Source of the DNA: Dolomedes plantarius
Lineage: Eukaryota > Arthropoda > Arachnida > Araneae > Dolomedidae
Direction of reading: 5' to 3'
Length of the DNA stretch: 64,000 nucleotides
Assembly: GCA_907164885.2 (NCBI GenBank)
Contig: OU015490.1
Span: forward strand, 235,594,122-235,658,121
Positions 1 through 11,612 of the stretch are shown here, piece by piece. Every line of letters begins with the position of its first letter. The stretch's first letter is position 1. Under the pieces are notes generated by a model. That model worked only from the letters and a program-made list of their open reading frames with translations. It was not told the origin of the DNA and did no database searches. Both the position numbers and the translations under genes were made by a program.

Positions 1-47
1 TACGCAAGTAATATATTCCTAATTTAGCAAAGTAAAATATAACTTCA

Positions 48-66
48 CATATATATATATATATAT
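48..66. repeat. Short (AT)n run at SINE tail
   Basis: Dinucleotide AT run lying beyond the 3' side of the minus-strand SINE at 120-441. Confidence 0.7.
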
Positions 67-119
67 TATTTGAAAAACTAGAGCTTCATAATTTAAGTTC
101 AAAAGTTTTGCTGTTGTTC

Positions 120-441
120 TTTCTAATGCCACCCAGTTGGAAGTTTCATACAAGGTCCATACAGGCTTCGGACTGAGGTGTGCGGCGCTGGTTTATATAG
201 CACCTCAAGGGTCGGAATCGTCTTAGAGAGTTGCCACCTGAATTTTGATCGCGCATCCCCAAAGGCGACCTTTTGTGGGATCGTACCCTCTCCCACCCTC
301 TATGACCGCATAGAGGGACTTTCTGGTCTACGTATTTGCCCATATCCGTCCTAGATACGGAGGTATTTATTGGCGCGTGTCGGGATTCGATTGGAAATTC
401 CTCAACACCGAAAGCCAGCGCACTACCACATGGCTACCTCG
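120..441 (-). repeat. tRNA-derived SINE, minus strand
   Basis: On the minus strand the head (about 441-370) reads like a tRNA: an A-box-like TAGCCATGTGGTAGTGCGC, then a B-box-like ATCGAATCCC. The body runs left to about 120 and is GC-richer than its surroundings. The head resembles those of the SINEs at 6620 and 8485. RNA polymerase III promoter boxes are visible, but no intact cloverleaf is expected. Confidence 0.6.
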
Positions 442-3240
442 AGCCTTCAAAAGTTTTAAAATACTATAATACAAGTTGTAATATTAGAAATGAACGTAGG
501 ATTTACAAAGGGTACATATTTTACAAAGGCAAATTAACATATTAATCGACATTATACATTTATTATGGCGGTTTTATTATGAAATTCCCTATTTACACAA
601 GGCAAATATTTTTAACTAATTTTTTATGAGAAGAATAATTGGTTGACATTGACAAATCTTGATTGATGAAAGTATATTTTGATGCTTATAATGAAAGATA
701 AAGAAAAAAAGTCCCTGATTTTTGGTCCCAAATACGTGTCAATGTAATTTTGTGTATCCACACACAACCTTACACACTTAAAGTTATCTATCTCTACAAT
801 GTCCCAGTACATACTGCGACATTTCACTCTAATTGCTAAAATTGTTTCCCATTCAATTTCAATCAGATGTATGGCCTCTTTTGAAACTGACATCACAAAA
901 GCACTTTATCTAACACTATCAAATTTCAGATATGACATGCTCTGAAAGACATAACAAAAGAATTGTAAAATGGGAAAAAAGTATCTTTGATGTACGATAT
1001 TTCATAAAGCGATTTTATGATTCTGATGCCGTTGGAATTTTCTGCTCGATTGATTTTGAGCTTTTAGTGATATTATCTAAACCATTAGTAGTTTAAGCGA
1101 TAATTTCATTATTGAGAAAGTCGTATAGTTTTTGTGGTTAAATCCTTTTTAGAAAAAAAAAAGTCTTGTTGCTGGGAATGAAATTGGATTTCAGATATAA
1201 GGAAAATCCAGATCTAATACCTTGTTCACTCATTTGAAATCAGTAATAAGGTTTTAAACTTCGTGGCATCGAATTAGATCAATAACTTCTCTTTTAAACT
1301 TCGTGGTATCATATTATAGAAATATTTTTAAATTTGTTTATATTTTTTTATAAAATATATATTAAGAATATAAATATTTCGTCGCAATGGATACATTTCT
1401 TTAATCAAATATTACACACATCTTATTGAAACATACTTAGAAAATTTTAATACTTGAAATTCAAACTGATTACTGTAAAAAATCAAGTGGAAACATTAAC
1501 AAACAATTTATCGTTCCATGCGACTACTAGTCACTCTGTTGCTCTCAATTATAACATCAAATCTCAAATTAAAGTATGTCTGTCCTTCAACAACAGGTTT
1601 CGGTAATGACGTCATAAACATGTCCATGCTATTCATAATATTACAATTTCTTGATTCTATGGAACTACAATAAATACTTGATTTTTGATTTAAATTTTGT
1701 TTCAAATCCACTAAACATGAGAACTCACTTCCAGGAAATCTGATCTACCACAGCAATAATAATTTAATTTCCTACAGAGACAGAATTATTTAAAATTACT
1801 TATTTTTAAAAATTTCCTAACGTTGGTCTTAAAGTTTCAAAATTTTTTTTTGTCATTAGAATTAAAAAATATGTATATTCGAAAGTTTTCGTACACTTAA
1901 GAAATAAAGATGTAGAAGGTTAGCAGTTTAAATTAGCAGATATAAGTTAGAACTATCACTATGTTTTGGCATTTTTGTTTTGAGATATTCGCATATTAAC
2001 AGGATTTAGTTAATAATGTAAGTTTTAAAATGCAAACGTTAACTTTAACTAATAAAAATCAAAAATTGGTCTAAACAGGAACATTTGAATTCGCGATGTA
2101 AACGATTTACAATTACAAAGCTTCTGTACTGAATCTGAGGTTGTTTTGTTTAATACCAGTAAAATATCAAATAAACATACGTCTCCTCATATTTCAGTTA
2201 TTTTAAAGAATTTTCCCCAAAACAATCGCTTACTGGAAACAGTGAAAATACCGCAGACGTTACTACTAGGCTATGGATATTTTTAATTATTTCCATAATT
2301 AACAAAGTTATCGTACACTTGAAACAATGCATTTAAAGGGTTTCCCTCGACTAAATTTGTATTTTTGAGTCTGTTGAAAATGTTTAGAAGTTTAAATTAT
2401 CACCAAGCACAATGAATTCGCTAGCGCAAATTTTTTAATGTATTTAGGATTTATTGATGCATTCTTCATAGAAAATTACAATACGCTTGAGATACCTAGT
2501 GATACATATTTGTTATCACATTTCATTCGGACAAAGTATAATCCAGAAATAATGTTGGTAAAAATAACATTAAGCTGTTTATTTTTAATTTTTAAATTTC
2601 AACATGCACTTTTAGTATTGCAATTTACTCCTCAGGGAAAAAAAAAGGATGAGTAGATATGAATTTTGCAATTGGTCCCTTGGCCCTTATTGTAATTTAC
2701 GATACCAATCATTGTTCAGTAATCTCTGGCTTAGGAATATTTAAACGTGCTAACATATGTTAAATTATATTATTACGAGTTCTGTTGAACGATCGGACAG
2801 GTTTATTTAAACGGCGAGACAGAGAACTACTCCACGATATTTCCTGCATGTTTGGCAGCAGTTCCTAACCTGCGATTGGATGCATTGTATCCCTAATGAT
2901 TAGCCATTAAATAACAATATACTCGTATATAATGTTGCGAGTTTCCTGGATATTGGTTTCCAAATAAGGAGGTTTTTATGGCGGGGAAACAAAAAGTTTG
3001 AGAATTACATGCATTGTGAGTGAGAAGATACTTAATGTGTAATATAGCATCTTAGCCCCTTCTTGACACTATTACGATAAAATTTGGCATGAAATATAAG
3101 TATTCTGGAATGAATAGAAATCAATGTGATCTCATCCCCAGGACACATAAATACAGGCTGAGCCCACTTAGTTTAATTTCAGTCTTATTGCTTATATCGT
3201 TAGTGTCAGATGGTTGTGCTCTTTAAGATATTGGTTTGAT
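442..3240. other. AT-rich DNA, no gene seen
   Basis: Only short chance open frames with frequent stops in all frames. No domain, RNA gene or clear repeat was recognised. Around 2780-2960 the composition is slightly less AT-rich without a recognisable identity. Confidence 0.6.
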
Positions 3241-3244
3241 ATAT

Positions 3245-3797
3245 AGGGTGTCCCCTTAGAAGCTCCGGATTTAGTTTTTGAATTAAACCCATTATTCATT
3301 TAAAAAGCGGTAATATTTTTATTTCATTGCAAGCTACAAATATTCCGATTAAGTATGGAATAAAATGCGAGACAAAGATTCATTTGGACCATTATTTTGA
3401 CCAAAAATTCCACGAAGTTTATGAACTATTTCAGTAAATCCTTCTCCATTATTATATCGAGTTTTAACAATAATAAAGCGCTGTTCTATCGTTTAGCGTT
3501 CCATATTTACTGATCGCAAGGATGAAAGGTGAAACATTTAACATTTTTAGAGCTGCCAACTTGATAAAAAAATGCCGTCGAAATTTAAATCCGGTGTTAT
3601 GCAAGGACGTTATCTTAAATTTCATCAAAAGAGCAAGAGTTAACAATGAGAGCCGTGGTGCACATTTGTCTGACATTTTATCCCATACATAATCGGAACA
3701 TTTGTTCTTTGCAATGAAATAAAAATATTACCACTTTTCAAATAAACAATGTGTATAATTTAAAATCTAAATCCATTGTTATTATTGGAACACCCTT
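3245..3797 (-). mobile_element. Deleted IS630/mariner-type element, GGGTGTCC ends
   Basis: Imperfect inverted ends of roughly 90 bp: GGGTGTCCCC on the left and GGAACACCC on the right. Both arms contain the same sequence around 'AATATTTTTATTTCATTGCAA' read in opposite senses. The interior keeps only the start of a transposase on the minus strand (see 3352-3504). It is therefore a non-autonomous internal-deletion derivative. The end sequence is shared in style with the elements at 5171, 29171 and 34903. Boundaries are approximate. Confidence 0.7.
3352..3504 (-). pseudogene. Transposase N-terminal fragment (IS630/mariner type)
   Basis: On the minus strand an ATG at 3504 opens a frame of about 50 codons. 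It has a stop at codon 4 and then reads TIEQRFIIVKTRYNNGE, followed by EIVHKLRGIFGQNN. This matches the DNA-binding helix-turn-helix start that I associate with arthropod IS630/mariner transposases of the 'KLRxxFGRRNAP' type. No catalytic domain follows; the frame runs straight into the inverted end. Family assignment rests on motif recognition only. Confidence 0.55.
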
Positions 3798-4021
3798 TAT
3801 TTCTTATATTCTGAACAATTCATTTTTTGCTTATTTATTCTTATGAAGGACTCTTGATTTGCATTTATATTCGAGAAATATCAAAACCCTCCAGTTTAAA
3901 TATATAATAATTTTATTACTAATCTCCTTTCGCTGTCACTTTATTGCAAGTTGTTTCGTGTGACTTTTTACTGCAAGCTATTTTTAGTGCCAATTTACTG
4001 CTAGCTGTTTATGGTTACACT

Positions 4022-4729
4022 AGCTGAAAACCCACGCTTCGCTACGGAGTACATTGAAATTAAATACAACGGTCAATGTATGCAATTAATTCCAAAAAAA
4101 TATATATATATATATTTATAATAAATACAACGATCAATGTATACAATTGATGTAAAAAAAAACATATTTATAAAAAAATCGTAAGGGATATTTTTATAGA
4201 CAAAATAAAGTCCAATCGTCTGCCGCATTAGCAAGAAAAAAATAATTTTGTTTATTTCTTTTTTGCATGTGACGATAAATTTATTTAAAGATTACGATAA
4301 ATATATTTTTATTAGTAACAGAAAAAGAAATCACGTGATCAGCATTTAATAAATTAAATTCTAAAAATTAATCTTTAAAAAATCACCAAAAATCAGGAAA
4401 TGGAGGTAAAAATTCAAAAAAAATTTCATTTTGAAGGAATTTTTATGATCTTTCTCGTGATATAAATCTTATAACCCTCAATGTATTATTTTAAATGCAA
4501 ACGTAAAAAAAGTTTAAAAAATAGCTTAAAAATTTAATTTAAAAAAATCTAAGAAGAATTTTTGAAAAATCCTTCTTAGTGCACCCCTACACTATAAGAA
4601 GAATCGTCATGCAAAATTTCAGCCCTTTAGGTCCATCGGTTTGGTCTGTGTGTTGTATGTCAGTCAGTCAGTCAGTCAGTCAGTCAGTGAATGAATGAGT
4701 CAGTTACGGAACTGTTTTATATATATAGA
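4022..4729 (+). repeat. Dispersed 'AGCTGAAAACCC' repeat with TSD
   Basis: A 708-bp repeat starting AGCTGAAAACCCACGCTTCG and ending in a (TCAG)n block followed by TTTTATATATATAGA. It is flanked by the direct repeat TTACACT (4015-4021 and 4730-4736), a target-site duplication. A second copy in the opposite orientation lies at 59262-59955. No coding capacity was seen, so it is probably a non-autonomous retroposon; its family was not identified. Confidence 0.75.
4656..4700 (+). repeat. (TCAG)n microsatellite
   Basis: About seven units of the tetranucleotide TCAG, then degenerate GAATGAATGAGTCAG. It is internal to the repeat at 4022-4729, and its counterpart is present in the 59-kb copy. Confidence 0.85.
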
Positions 4730-5170
4730 TTACACTGCTAACTGATTTTACAGTCATTGCTCTATGGAAAGCTATTGAAGATCAGCCAAAATATTTCTTT
4801 GTTTTTATGTTCATATACACCTGCCTGAAACTGAATATAGAAATTGAAAAAGGGAAATTTGTTTGGTGATTTCAGTTAACTTAAAGATATCCGAGGTTTT
4901 ATTTTCAGTGATGTGCTTTTCGATTTCACGATTTGTTTATAGAAAACCGCACAATTACAAGTAGTGTGCATGGGTAGTTTCGCAAATAAAGGATTCTATT
5001 TAAATTAAGGTTTAATATATTTTTTATTAGTAACATAAAATATATCAGGAATATTTATAATTTACCGAAGATTATCACTGGAGGTTACACACCTACTAAC
5101 CGAGGAGGGTATTTTTTTATGTTTCTATACATATGCAGATTATAGTATATCTGTATAAGACAAAAGCTAA

Positions 5171-5740
5171 CACATGTTGTCCGGGCTAAATGTATCCCAA
5201 AGTCATGACTTAATTTTACGGAAATATCCATTAGAATTTACCAAAAAATAAATAGAAAGAACTTCTTACCGAGTTTTAATATCAGTCATAGACTTCGATC
5301 ATGGTATCATATATTTCGATGTGTGCACTTTTTGTAGTACAACACAGCAAACGTCTAAATGGTAATACAGTTCTCTCCAACTGTTTCGTAGCATATCAGG
5401 ATTTATTACGCGAATTGCTTGAATGATACGCTTCTTCAAATCATCCACAGTTTCAATTTTTTGTTTATACACTACGGATTTAATGAATCCCCAAGCGAAA
5501 AAGTCTAATAACGCCTGATATGCTACGAAAAACTTGGAGAGAACTGGATTACCATTTAGACGTTCGTTGCGCTACATAAGGTGCACACATCGAAATCTAT
5601 GATACTATGATAGAAATATATAATTGATATTTAAACTTGGTGAGATATTCTGCCTATTCAAATATATCTTTTAAAATTCTAATGGGTAGTTCCATAAAAA
5701 TAAGTCGTGAATGTTGGATACCTTTAGCCCGGACACCCTG
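5171..5740 (-). mobile_element. Foldback IS630/mariner-type element with long arms
   Basis: Left and right arms of about 220 bp are inverted copies. GTCCGGGCTAAATGTATCC on the left pairs with its complement near 5715-5735, and GATATGCTACGAAA-type sequence lies near the centre. The right end reads CCGGACACCCTG followed by TA, as expected for a TA-inserting element. The left end is degraded (CACATGTTGTCC). A transposase C-terminus is embedded on the minus strand. Confidence 0.75.
5299..5514 (-). pseudogene. Transposase C-terminal fragment (DFFAWG motif)
   Basis: Open minus-strand frame of 71 codons plus a TGA stop. It begins LLDFFAWGFIKSVVYK and continues with ETVDDLKKRIIQAI and NPDMLRNSWRELYYHLDVC. 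The 'DFFxWGxxKxxVY' motif followed by an 'L..RI..AI' helix is the usual C-terminal end of IS630/mariner-type transposases in arthropods. The catalytic core upstream is missing. Part of the fragment lies in the inverted arm, so the right arm carries a diverged antisense copy. Confidence 0.7.
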
Positions 5741-5749
5741 TATTAAGAC

Positions 5750-6530
5750 TGAAAATTAATAGAACGAAAATGATTCACTATAACGGAATATTTTTAACAA
5801 TTTCGTAACCTTAATATTTACTGAAAATATTGTGTAAAAATTTTATTAATTTCAAACTTCAATTGTATAAATCGTCGAGGGAAAGATGAACAATATGTTG
5901 GCGGCACAGCTGTTTTATCTATATAAATCTGATTATAATTGTCAAGAGTGCTCTTATATGACAATGGCGATAATAAAGAAGAAAAGGTTCGAGAATTTGT
6001 GATGGGCACAAAATAGAGCAAAACCTTTATCACTAAACGTAATTTTTTCTCCACCACAAAAATGTAACTCTTAAAAAAATTCTTATTTTTTAGATTTGTA
6101 TAAGGAGAATAGATTTAAATATTCATATTATCCTAAAATACAAAGCATCCGTTTAGCGCAACTGTAAAATCACCTAGAATTCTCATTGAAACGAAAAATC
6201 TCCTGAAAATAAAAGACCAGACAATTGGGTATTATTTGAGTTATAATTCTCCATTATAATAGTGTTAAAATCTTTCCGCTTTGATATTTCTTGTCATCTA
6301 AGTTTTATCTAGATAAGCCATCATTAACTTTACTAATCAACTTAACCTGATTTTATTTAAGATACTCTTAAGTATTATGGTCTTTACACACTAGAATGTG
6401 TTACTTGTACGTTAAAGTCTACGAAGCTTTAATCATTTAATATATACCCTGGTATTGTATTCAGATACAAATCACATTTCTATTGTATACAGCTCAAATT
6501 CATTTAAAAGAATACTTATATACATTTATT
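5750..6530. other. AT-rich DNA, no gene seen
   Basis: No supported gene, RNA or repeat; short open frames only. Confidence 0.6.
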
Positions 6531-6534
6531 ATAG

Positions 6535-6536
<2 letters not shown>

Positions 6537-6604
<68 letters not shown>
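6537..6604. repeat. (AT)n microsatellite
   Basis: About 34 AT units, directly abutting the 3' end of the minus-strand SINE at 6605-6823. Confidence 0.95.
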
Positions 6605-6609
<5 letters not shown>

Positions 6610-6823
6610 GATGCGGAGGCACTTGTCGTAAAAGACATTCACATATAATAGACCGCAGTTTTGCTGGACATTTTATTATGGGAGCACCATAAAGGCGGAC
6701 CAGCATTACCCCCCATGAAGGGAGGACAGAAATGGAGGAATTTTAGTGGCGTGACCGCGGGATTCGATCCGAGCACCCTCAGAACCGAAAGTTACCGCAC
6801 TGTACCACAAGGCTGCCACAGGC
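6605..6823 (-). repeat. tRNA-derived SINE, minus strand
   Basis: The minus-strand head at about 6823-6750 reads GGCAGCCTTGTGGTACAGTG (A-box region), then GGATCGAATCCCGC (B box). The body runs left into an (AT)n tail. Similar in organisation to the SINE at 120-441. Confidence 0.7.
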
Positions 6824-6829
6824 TTTATT

Positions 6830-8480
6830 ATAGAAATGTATTTAAACATTTTTAAATGGAAGTTTGTGGTACTTATACATACATATTATAGAATATGCCA
6901 CATTTTATTAGTTAATTATATCAGCATGAGACCTTTACACCATACTACTTATTAGTACAATGTTAAAAGAACACTTTATCAGACAGGTATTACTTAAAAG
7001 TTTCTCTGAGATCGTCCTAGAGTCCTCAATTATTCCCCTGTTGTCTTTGATATATTTTGAAATGTAGCTAATTACCTTTCAAATACTCTTAGGATTGATT
7101 ATGTAATTCATCAAAGAGCCTGAACACATTTTTCCTGTCATGGTTTTAATCAAGATTCGAAAATGAAGAATCTGATAGGACATCTACATTAAGGCCATGT
7201 AAATATCTTTTCAAAGCTATCAGCATAAATATTGACATTCTAGCAATCTGATTTAGTAATCCCTATAGAAATATTTATCACTTATTTATTGAAATTACAG
7301 AAAAGTTACAATTCAAGATGTCGAATGAAAAAAATAGAAAAATTATTTAAATTATTTAAATGCCATGAATTTATATTTCCATGTTAAATTCATAGATTTT
7401 TTTATCCTTGCAAAATAAAGTATTTAATCTTTTAGATATTTTTGTAAGTTAACGCTTAGGGGATTGTCAGACGCTTATGCATTTACAGGTATATTTATGA
7501 GCTTAGAATTCTAGACAGTTTTTTCATGCTAATTATATTAAAGCAGATACACGCAATATTTTCAGAAAAAAATAGCCATTATTACCTAAACAATACCTTT
7601 TTTTAACTTTCCTCTTACAGTTTGTTACAGTCTATTTAGATATTCTGGCGCAAAATATTGAAAATATTTGTTCTTATTAGCTTATGACATTTTCCTTACG
7701 AAATAAAAAGAAATAACAATCTTATTAAAATTTTCCGAAAATAAAATTTTATAAAATTTCTTTTTTTTCTGATAATTTGTGATGAACTTTAAATTAAATT
7801 TTTTTTTTACTTAACCATATAGGATTATCATTAGTAAATATTGAGGAAATCTTAAGCAAATAAAGACTCAGGTTTTTTTTAATAAAAGGTTTTAGTTTGG
7901 ATATAAATATGTTTCTGATACTACACAAATCTATAAACATAATAGTGATTTAAAAAATATTTTATCGAAATAAACTTCTTCAAACGCCAAAATAAACAAC
8001 GATTCATTCCAAAAGATCATTTTTCCGATGCTTTTCTTATCTTATACGAATCTACAACTGTATGAATTACGCGATTTTTGTAGTAGGAAGACGGAAACTG
8101 ATAAACTGAAAAGGAGTGTTTACGTTTAAATTCAATGGAGGAGCTATATCAACAACATCATACGACACTTCGTAAAATTGTGTTGCAAACTAAACATTCA
8201 GCGCTTAATTAGGATTTGGTAGCCTCTCTGAAAGTTCCTAAAAATTTGAAGTATTTAAAATTCTGTTAAAATATATTTTTCATTAAAATGTAGAGAATGT
8301 CTGTTAATAAATGTTTTTTAGTCTGATAATAATTTAAAAATGCGATACTTCCTAGAATGATTCAAATTCGTAGTCCAGAAAGAATTAGGACATAAGAAAA
8401 TTGCACTTCTGAATTATGTAATGGTTTAACTTAAAAACAACTACATAAAATAACTTTTTATATGTGGTGAACTATAATAC
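6830..8480. other. AT-rich DNA, no gene seen
   Basis: No recognisable coding, RNA or repeat feature; homopolymer A/T runs are frequent. Confidence 0.6.
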
Positions 8481-8484
8481 GGAC

Positions 8485-8736
8485 ATAATTGGAGGGCTCA
8501 AGTTGCCTCGTCGTAGCGCTTCTGCTTTTGGCACACACGATGATGGGTTCGAATCCTGACAAGCATCACCTTCGTATGTAGGCCCTATATGTGCAAGGAA
8601 AGACATTCTATGTTGTTAGAGAGAGTGGGAGAAGGTGAGATCCCCAACATATCGCCCCTGTGCGTGTTTGGTCAAAATTTTGTTGGCCCCTGGCGAATCC
8701 CAACAATTTGTGATAGTATTGTAAACCGGAGCCTTC

Positions 8737-8739
<3 letters not shown>
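8485..8739 (+). repeat. tRNA-derived SINE with (AT)n tail
   Basis: The plus-strand tRNA-like head contains a B box GGGTTCGAATCC at about 8546, preceded by an A-box-like TTGCCTCGTCGTAGCGC. The body (about 8570-8739) is GC-richer than its surroundings and ends directly in (AT)n. Confidence 0.7.

Positions 8740-8822
<83 letters not shown>
8740..8822. repeat. (AT)n microsatellite
   Basis: About 41 AT units at the 3' end of the preceding SINE. Confidence 0.95.
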
Positions 8823-8823
<1 letters not shown>

Positions 8824-9262
8824 CATTAAAAACCCCATACCATTTTAAAATCTAACATTATTCTAAATTCTCTTGGGCGTACGAGCTAAATTTCGCTTTT
8901 GATTCTAAACTCTAATAACCTCGAGAGAAAATATTAAATGGCTTCCTTTTTCAAATAGGCGCGGCGTCCCCCATATTTTAGATAAGCTCTGCGCAGATTA
9001 CATAAAACCACATGTGACTTATCGACAACAGCAAATCCCTAATCGTTATCCTGATCACATGACAAAGTTTATATAAACCACATGAACGGAAACCTGTACG
9101 CTTTTTTGATTTTGTAACTGTCTTGGAAAGACGTATTCTCCGTCTAATAAAATTTAATGCCGTAACTTGCCGCGTCGTTTATTCGAGCCACGACTACTCT
9201 TCATTCCCAGTGATGTGCTGGACGCCCATTCTTTCCTTGGGTTGTCCAGTATGTTACATATA
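8823..9262 (+). other. LTR-like segment between AT arrays
   Basis: A locally GC-richer segment holding a TATA-like TTTATATAAACC (about 9068) and, some 70 bp downstream, AATAAA (about 9147), followed by CGCGTCG-rich sequence up to TGTTACA before an AT run. TATA then nearby polyadenylation signal is the U3-R-U5 order of an LTR. No partner LTR, primer site or target duplication was found, so a solo LTR is only a hypothesis. Confidence 0.3.
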
Positions 9263-9287
9263 TATATATATATGTATGTATGTATGT
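9260..9287. repeat. (AT)n/(GTAT)n microsatellite
   Basis: AT units followed by TATGTATGTATG. Confidence 0.85.
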
Positions 9288-9289
9288 TT

Positions 9290-10660
9290 CAAAATTTGCA
9301 AATTTTAAACATGTGTATTATTAAATATAATTCAATTTATATAGAGTATTTATTTTAGTTTTCATATAAATGCCTGAAATAAGTATGCCTGAAATATACG
9401 TAAGGATATTTTTCTTTATCATAATTTGATTGTAGCACTAGTGATATAGTTAGGCATATATCCCTAAAAATTACGTACACAAGGATTTATTAGTTATTTT
9501 ATTTTTCCTCTATAAATAGCTTTATAATTAAAGATAATCGTGGATTGTTAAAATAATGAAGACACCGATTAGATACACGTGTAAGCTATGACATTTGTAA
9601 ATCCTAATTACGATTGTCGACGCACAGATATATATAATACTGTAAAGTACAAGTATCAGCTACCAGACAGTAGTCGCACAGTCGAATTAGAACTAGCCAC
9701 TGTTGAAATTATGCCGAATATGATTGAGTTTTAGAATCTGATATTAAATTAGAATCTGAGTGAGTTTTAGAGTGATTTTTAGAGATGAGTTTTAGAGTGA
9801 AAATGTCAGCGATTTGACGCGGAATTTAGTAAGGATTGAACATTGAAAGCCTTTGACTACAAAGCAGGAAATGCCAGTAAAAGTAATTTCAAGTCGTAAT
9901 GATCTTGTTTCAGAGATAACAGATCATTGGGAGCAGCATAATGCTAGGTCCCCTTGGGTTTGCTTCAATCCAGAAGCTTCTAATTGCTGACACTCTTGCA
10001 GGAATATACGCTTAGATGGTGATGTATACGCGTCAGATAATGTCACGATTACAAAAGTGCAAATGATGGGCATTTTGTCATTTGATTGTAAGAATCTAGT
10101 TCTGGTACTGGCTACGTACTACCGACTGCTTGATGCTCACTATCAAGAATGGCCGTGTATCTCTGATGTAGTGAGGCGATATCTTTTTGCCCTTCGATAA
10201 ATTATTCTTTAGCCTATTGAGACACCTGAAGTTTACGACCCATTCTGGTGGATCACATGCATTCTGTGACGCAAGCGTTATTCCGTGTTTGAAAAATGAT
10301 AACTCATCCATGCATCGTACGAAACGTGACAACGTGCGGTTTGAAGAACATTTATCATAGAACCACCGCAATCGTCTTAACTTAACGTTATTGCACATTA
10401 GTGAGAACATTTGGAGAGAAAGGTTCGATCCTGTTCTTCCACCCTAACATTACTAGATGAGTTAGGACATGATCTACTTGATGAATGGTATCAAAGTTCA
10501 GTATCGTATCCACCAGACTTATATCCTTCTATTTTAAGTTGACTTTAGACCATTTTGCTAGATAAAAAGACCACCAACAGTAGGTTAGTAAAAGTTCTTA
10601 TGTACGGTTTTACTATTTTTTATAACTCTCTATTTGTACACGTGTGTGTGAATGCATATA
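9290..10660. other. Unclassified DNA, possibly decayed repeat
   Basis: From about 9640 to 10560 base composition is more balanced than the flanks. One 104-codon open frame (10096-10410, minus) shows no domain I recognise. A plus-strand 'YPPDLYPS' string near 10500 faintly recalls the 'YSPDLAPSD' motif of mariner transposases, but this is too weak to call. Confidence 0.3.
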
Positions 10661-10664
10661 TAAA

Positions 10665-11308
10665 CACTAGTCAAAAGTGAAATTGCAGCACCATGAAGGA
10701 ATGTGCGTAGCGATGTGAAAATTACAGGATCGGCAGATATCAGAGTCATATCCAAATTATTAAATGCGCGTGCGCATCTGGTCACATGATACCGAGTTTC
10801 TGGCTATAAAAGCCAGTAGCTGGCTCTCTCTGTATATACTATCAATGGAAGATTGTTGTTGTAACGGAACTTGAAAAAGGGTAGAAAATGCCTCAAAGAC
10901 ATCAGCGAGCTGAATACCAGCAGTTATCGTCTGAGGAACGAGAACTTATCCTATAATTACATGAGCTTGGTTTGTGCTCATGTCGATGCGCGCAATTGCC
11001 AGTACAATTCCGGGATGTCAGTACAGTTCAGCGATGTAGGCACGATGGACGCAGGACAATCTGAGTACACAGCAAAGAGGCAGTTTATCATCAAGGTGCA
11101 CGTCAGATTGGACAGATAGACAAATTCGGTGAATGTGTCGTGGGGACCCGTTCGCCACGACAAGTCATATTCAAACCTACCTAACATTATCAGATGGGGC
11201 ATCTGTCTCCCACCAAACCATCCTTAACAGGTTCCAGGAGGGAAGGATGCACGCACGGAGGCCAGCCACTGGGGTTCCTTTAACCACTGGACAGAGGGCT
11301 GCCCGTCT

Positions 11309-11311
<3 letters not shown>
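10665..11311 (+). mobile_element. Tc1-type element, 5' part, cut by (AT)n
   Basis: Begins with a Tc1-like terminal sequence CACTAGTCAAAAGTGAAATT, then a leader and a transposase remnant whose helix-turn-helix region runs into an (AT)n array at 11312. The catalytic half and the right inverted end were not found downstream. Confidence 0.65.
10888..11311 (+). pseudogene. Tc1 transposase N-terminal relic
   Basis: An ATG at 10888 starts MPQRHQRAEYQQLSSEEREL, the usual opening of a Tc1-family DNA-binding domain, with a TAA at codon 23 (10954). After frame changes the second helix-turn-helix is recognisable at about 11187-11310 as SVSHQTILNRFQEG and ARRPATGVPLT. The DDE catalytic domain is absent: reading stops where the AT array begins. 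It is broken by a nonsense codon, frameshifts and truncation. Confidence 0.7.

Positions 11312-11388
<77 letters not shown>
11312..11388. repeat. (AT)n microsatellite interrupting Tc1 relic
   Basis: About 38 AT units placed exactly where the Tc1 transposase homology ends. Confidence 0.95.
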
Positions 11389-11393
<5 letters not shown>

Positions 11394-11553
11394 GAATAAG
11401 ATGAAAGAGAAAACCAGTAATAGCTCTAAAGCTACTTGAAGCCAGGAACATCCAACATGTAAAGAAAAGTATGAATAAGGTTTTTGACAGCATTTCTTCA
11501 TCAGCGGTGTCAATACTGTCTAAAAACCAATGGATTGTTTCTGATGAGTATGA

Positions 11554-11555
<2 letters not shown>

Positions 11556-11606
<51 letters not shown>
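11556..11606. repeat. (AT)n microsatellite
   Basis: About 25 AT units. Confidence 0.95.

Positions 11607-11612
<6 letters not shown>

Noticed and set aside
10096..10410. 104-codon minus-strand frame as a gene
   Set aside because: No known domain, no neighbouring exons and a setting of repeats; insufficient to call.
9700..10560. Possible mariner relic based on YPPDLYPS
   Set aside because: A single weak motif without catalytic residues or inverted ends.
11540..11560. Hammerhead ribozyme core (CTGATGAG)
   Set aside because: The CTGATGAG string occurs, but no paired stems or downstream GAAA in the right place were found.
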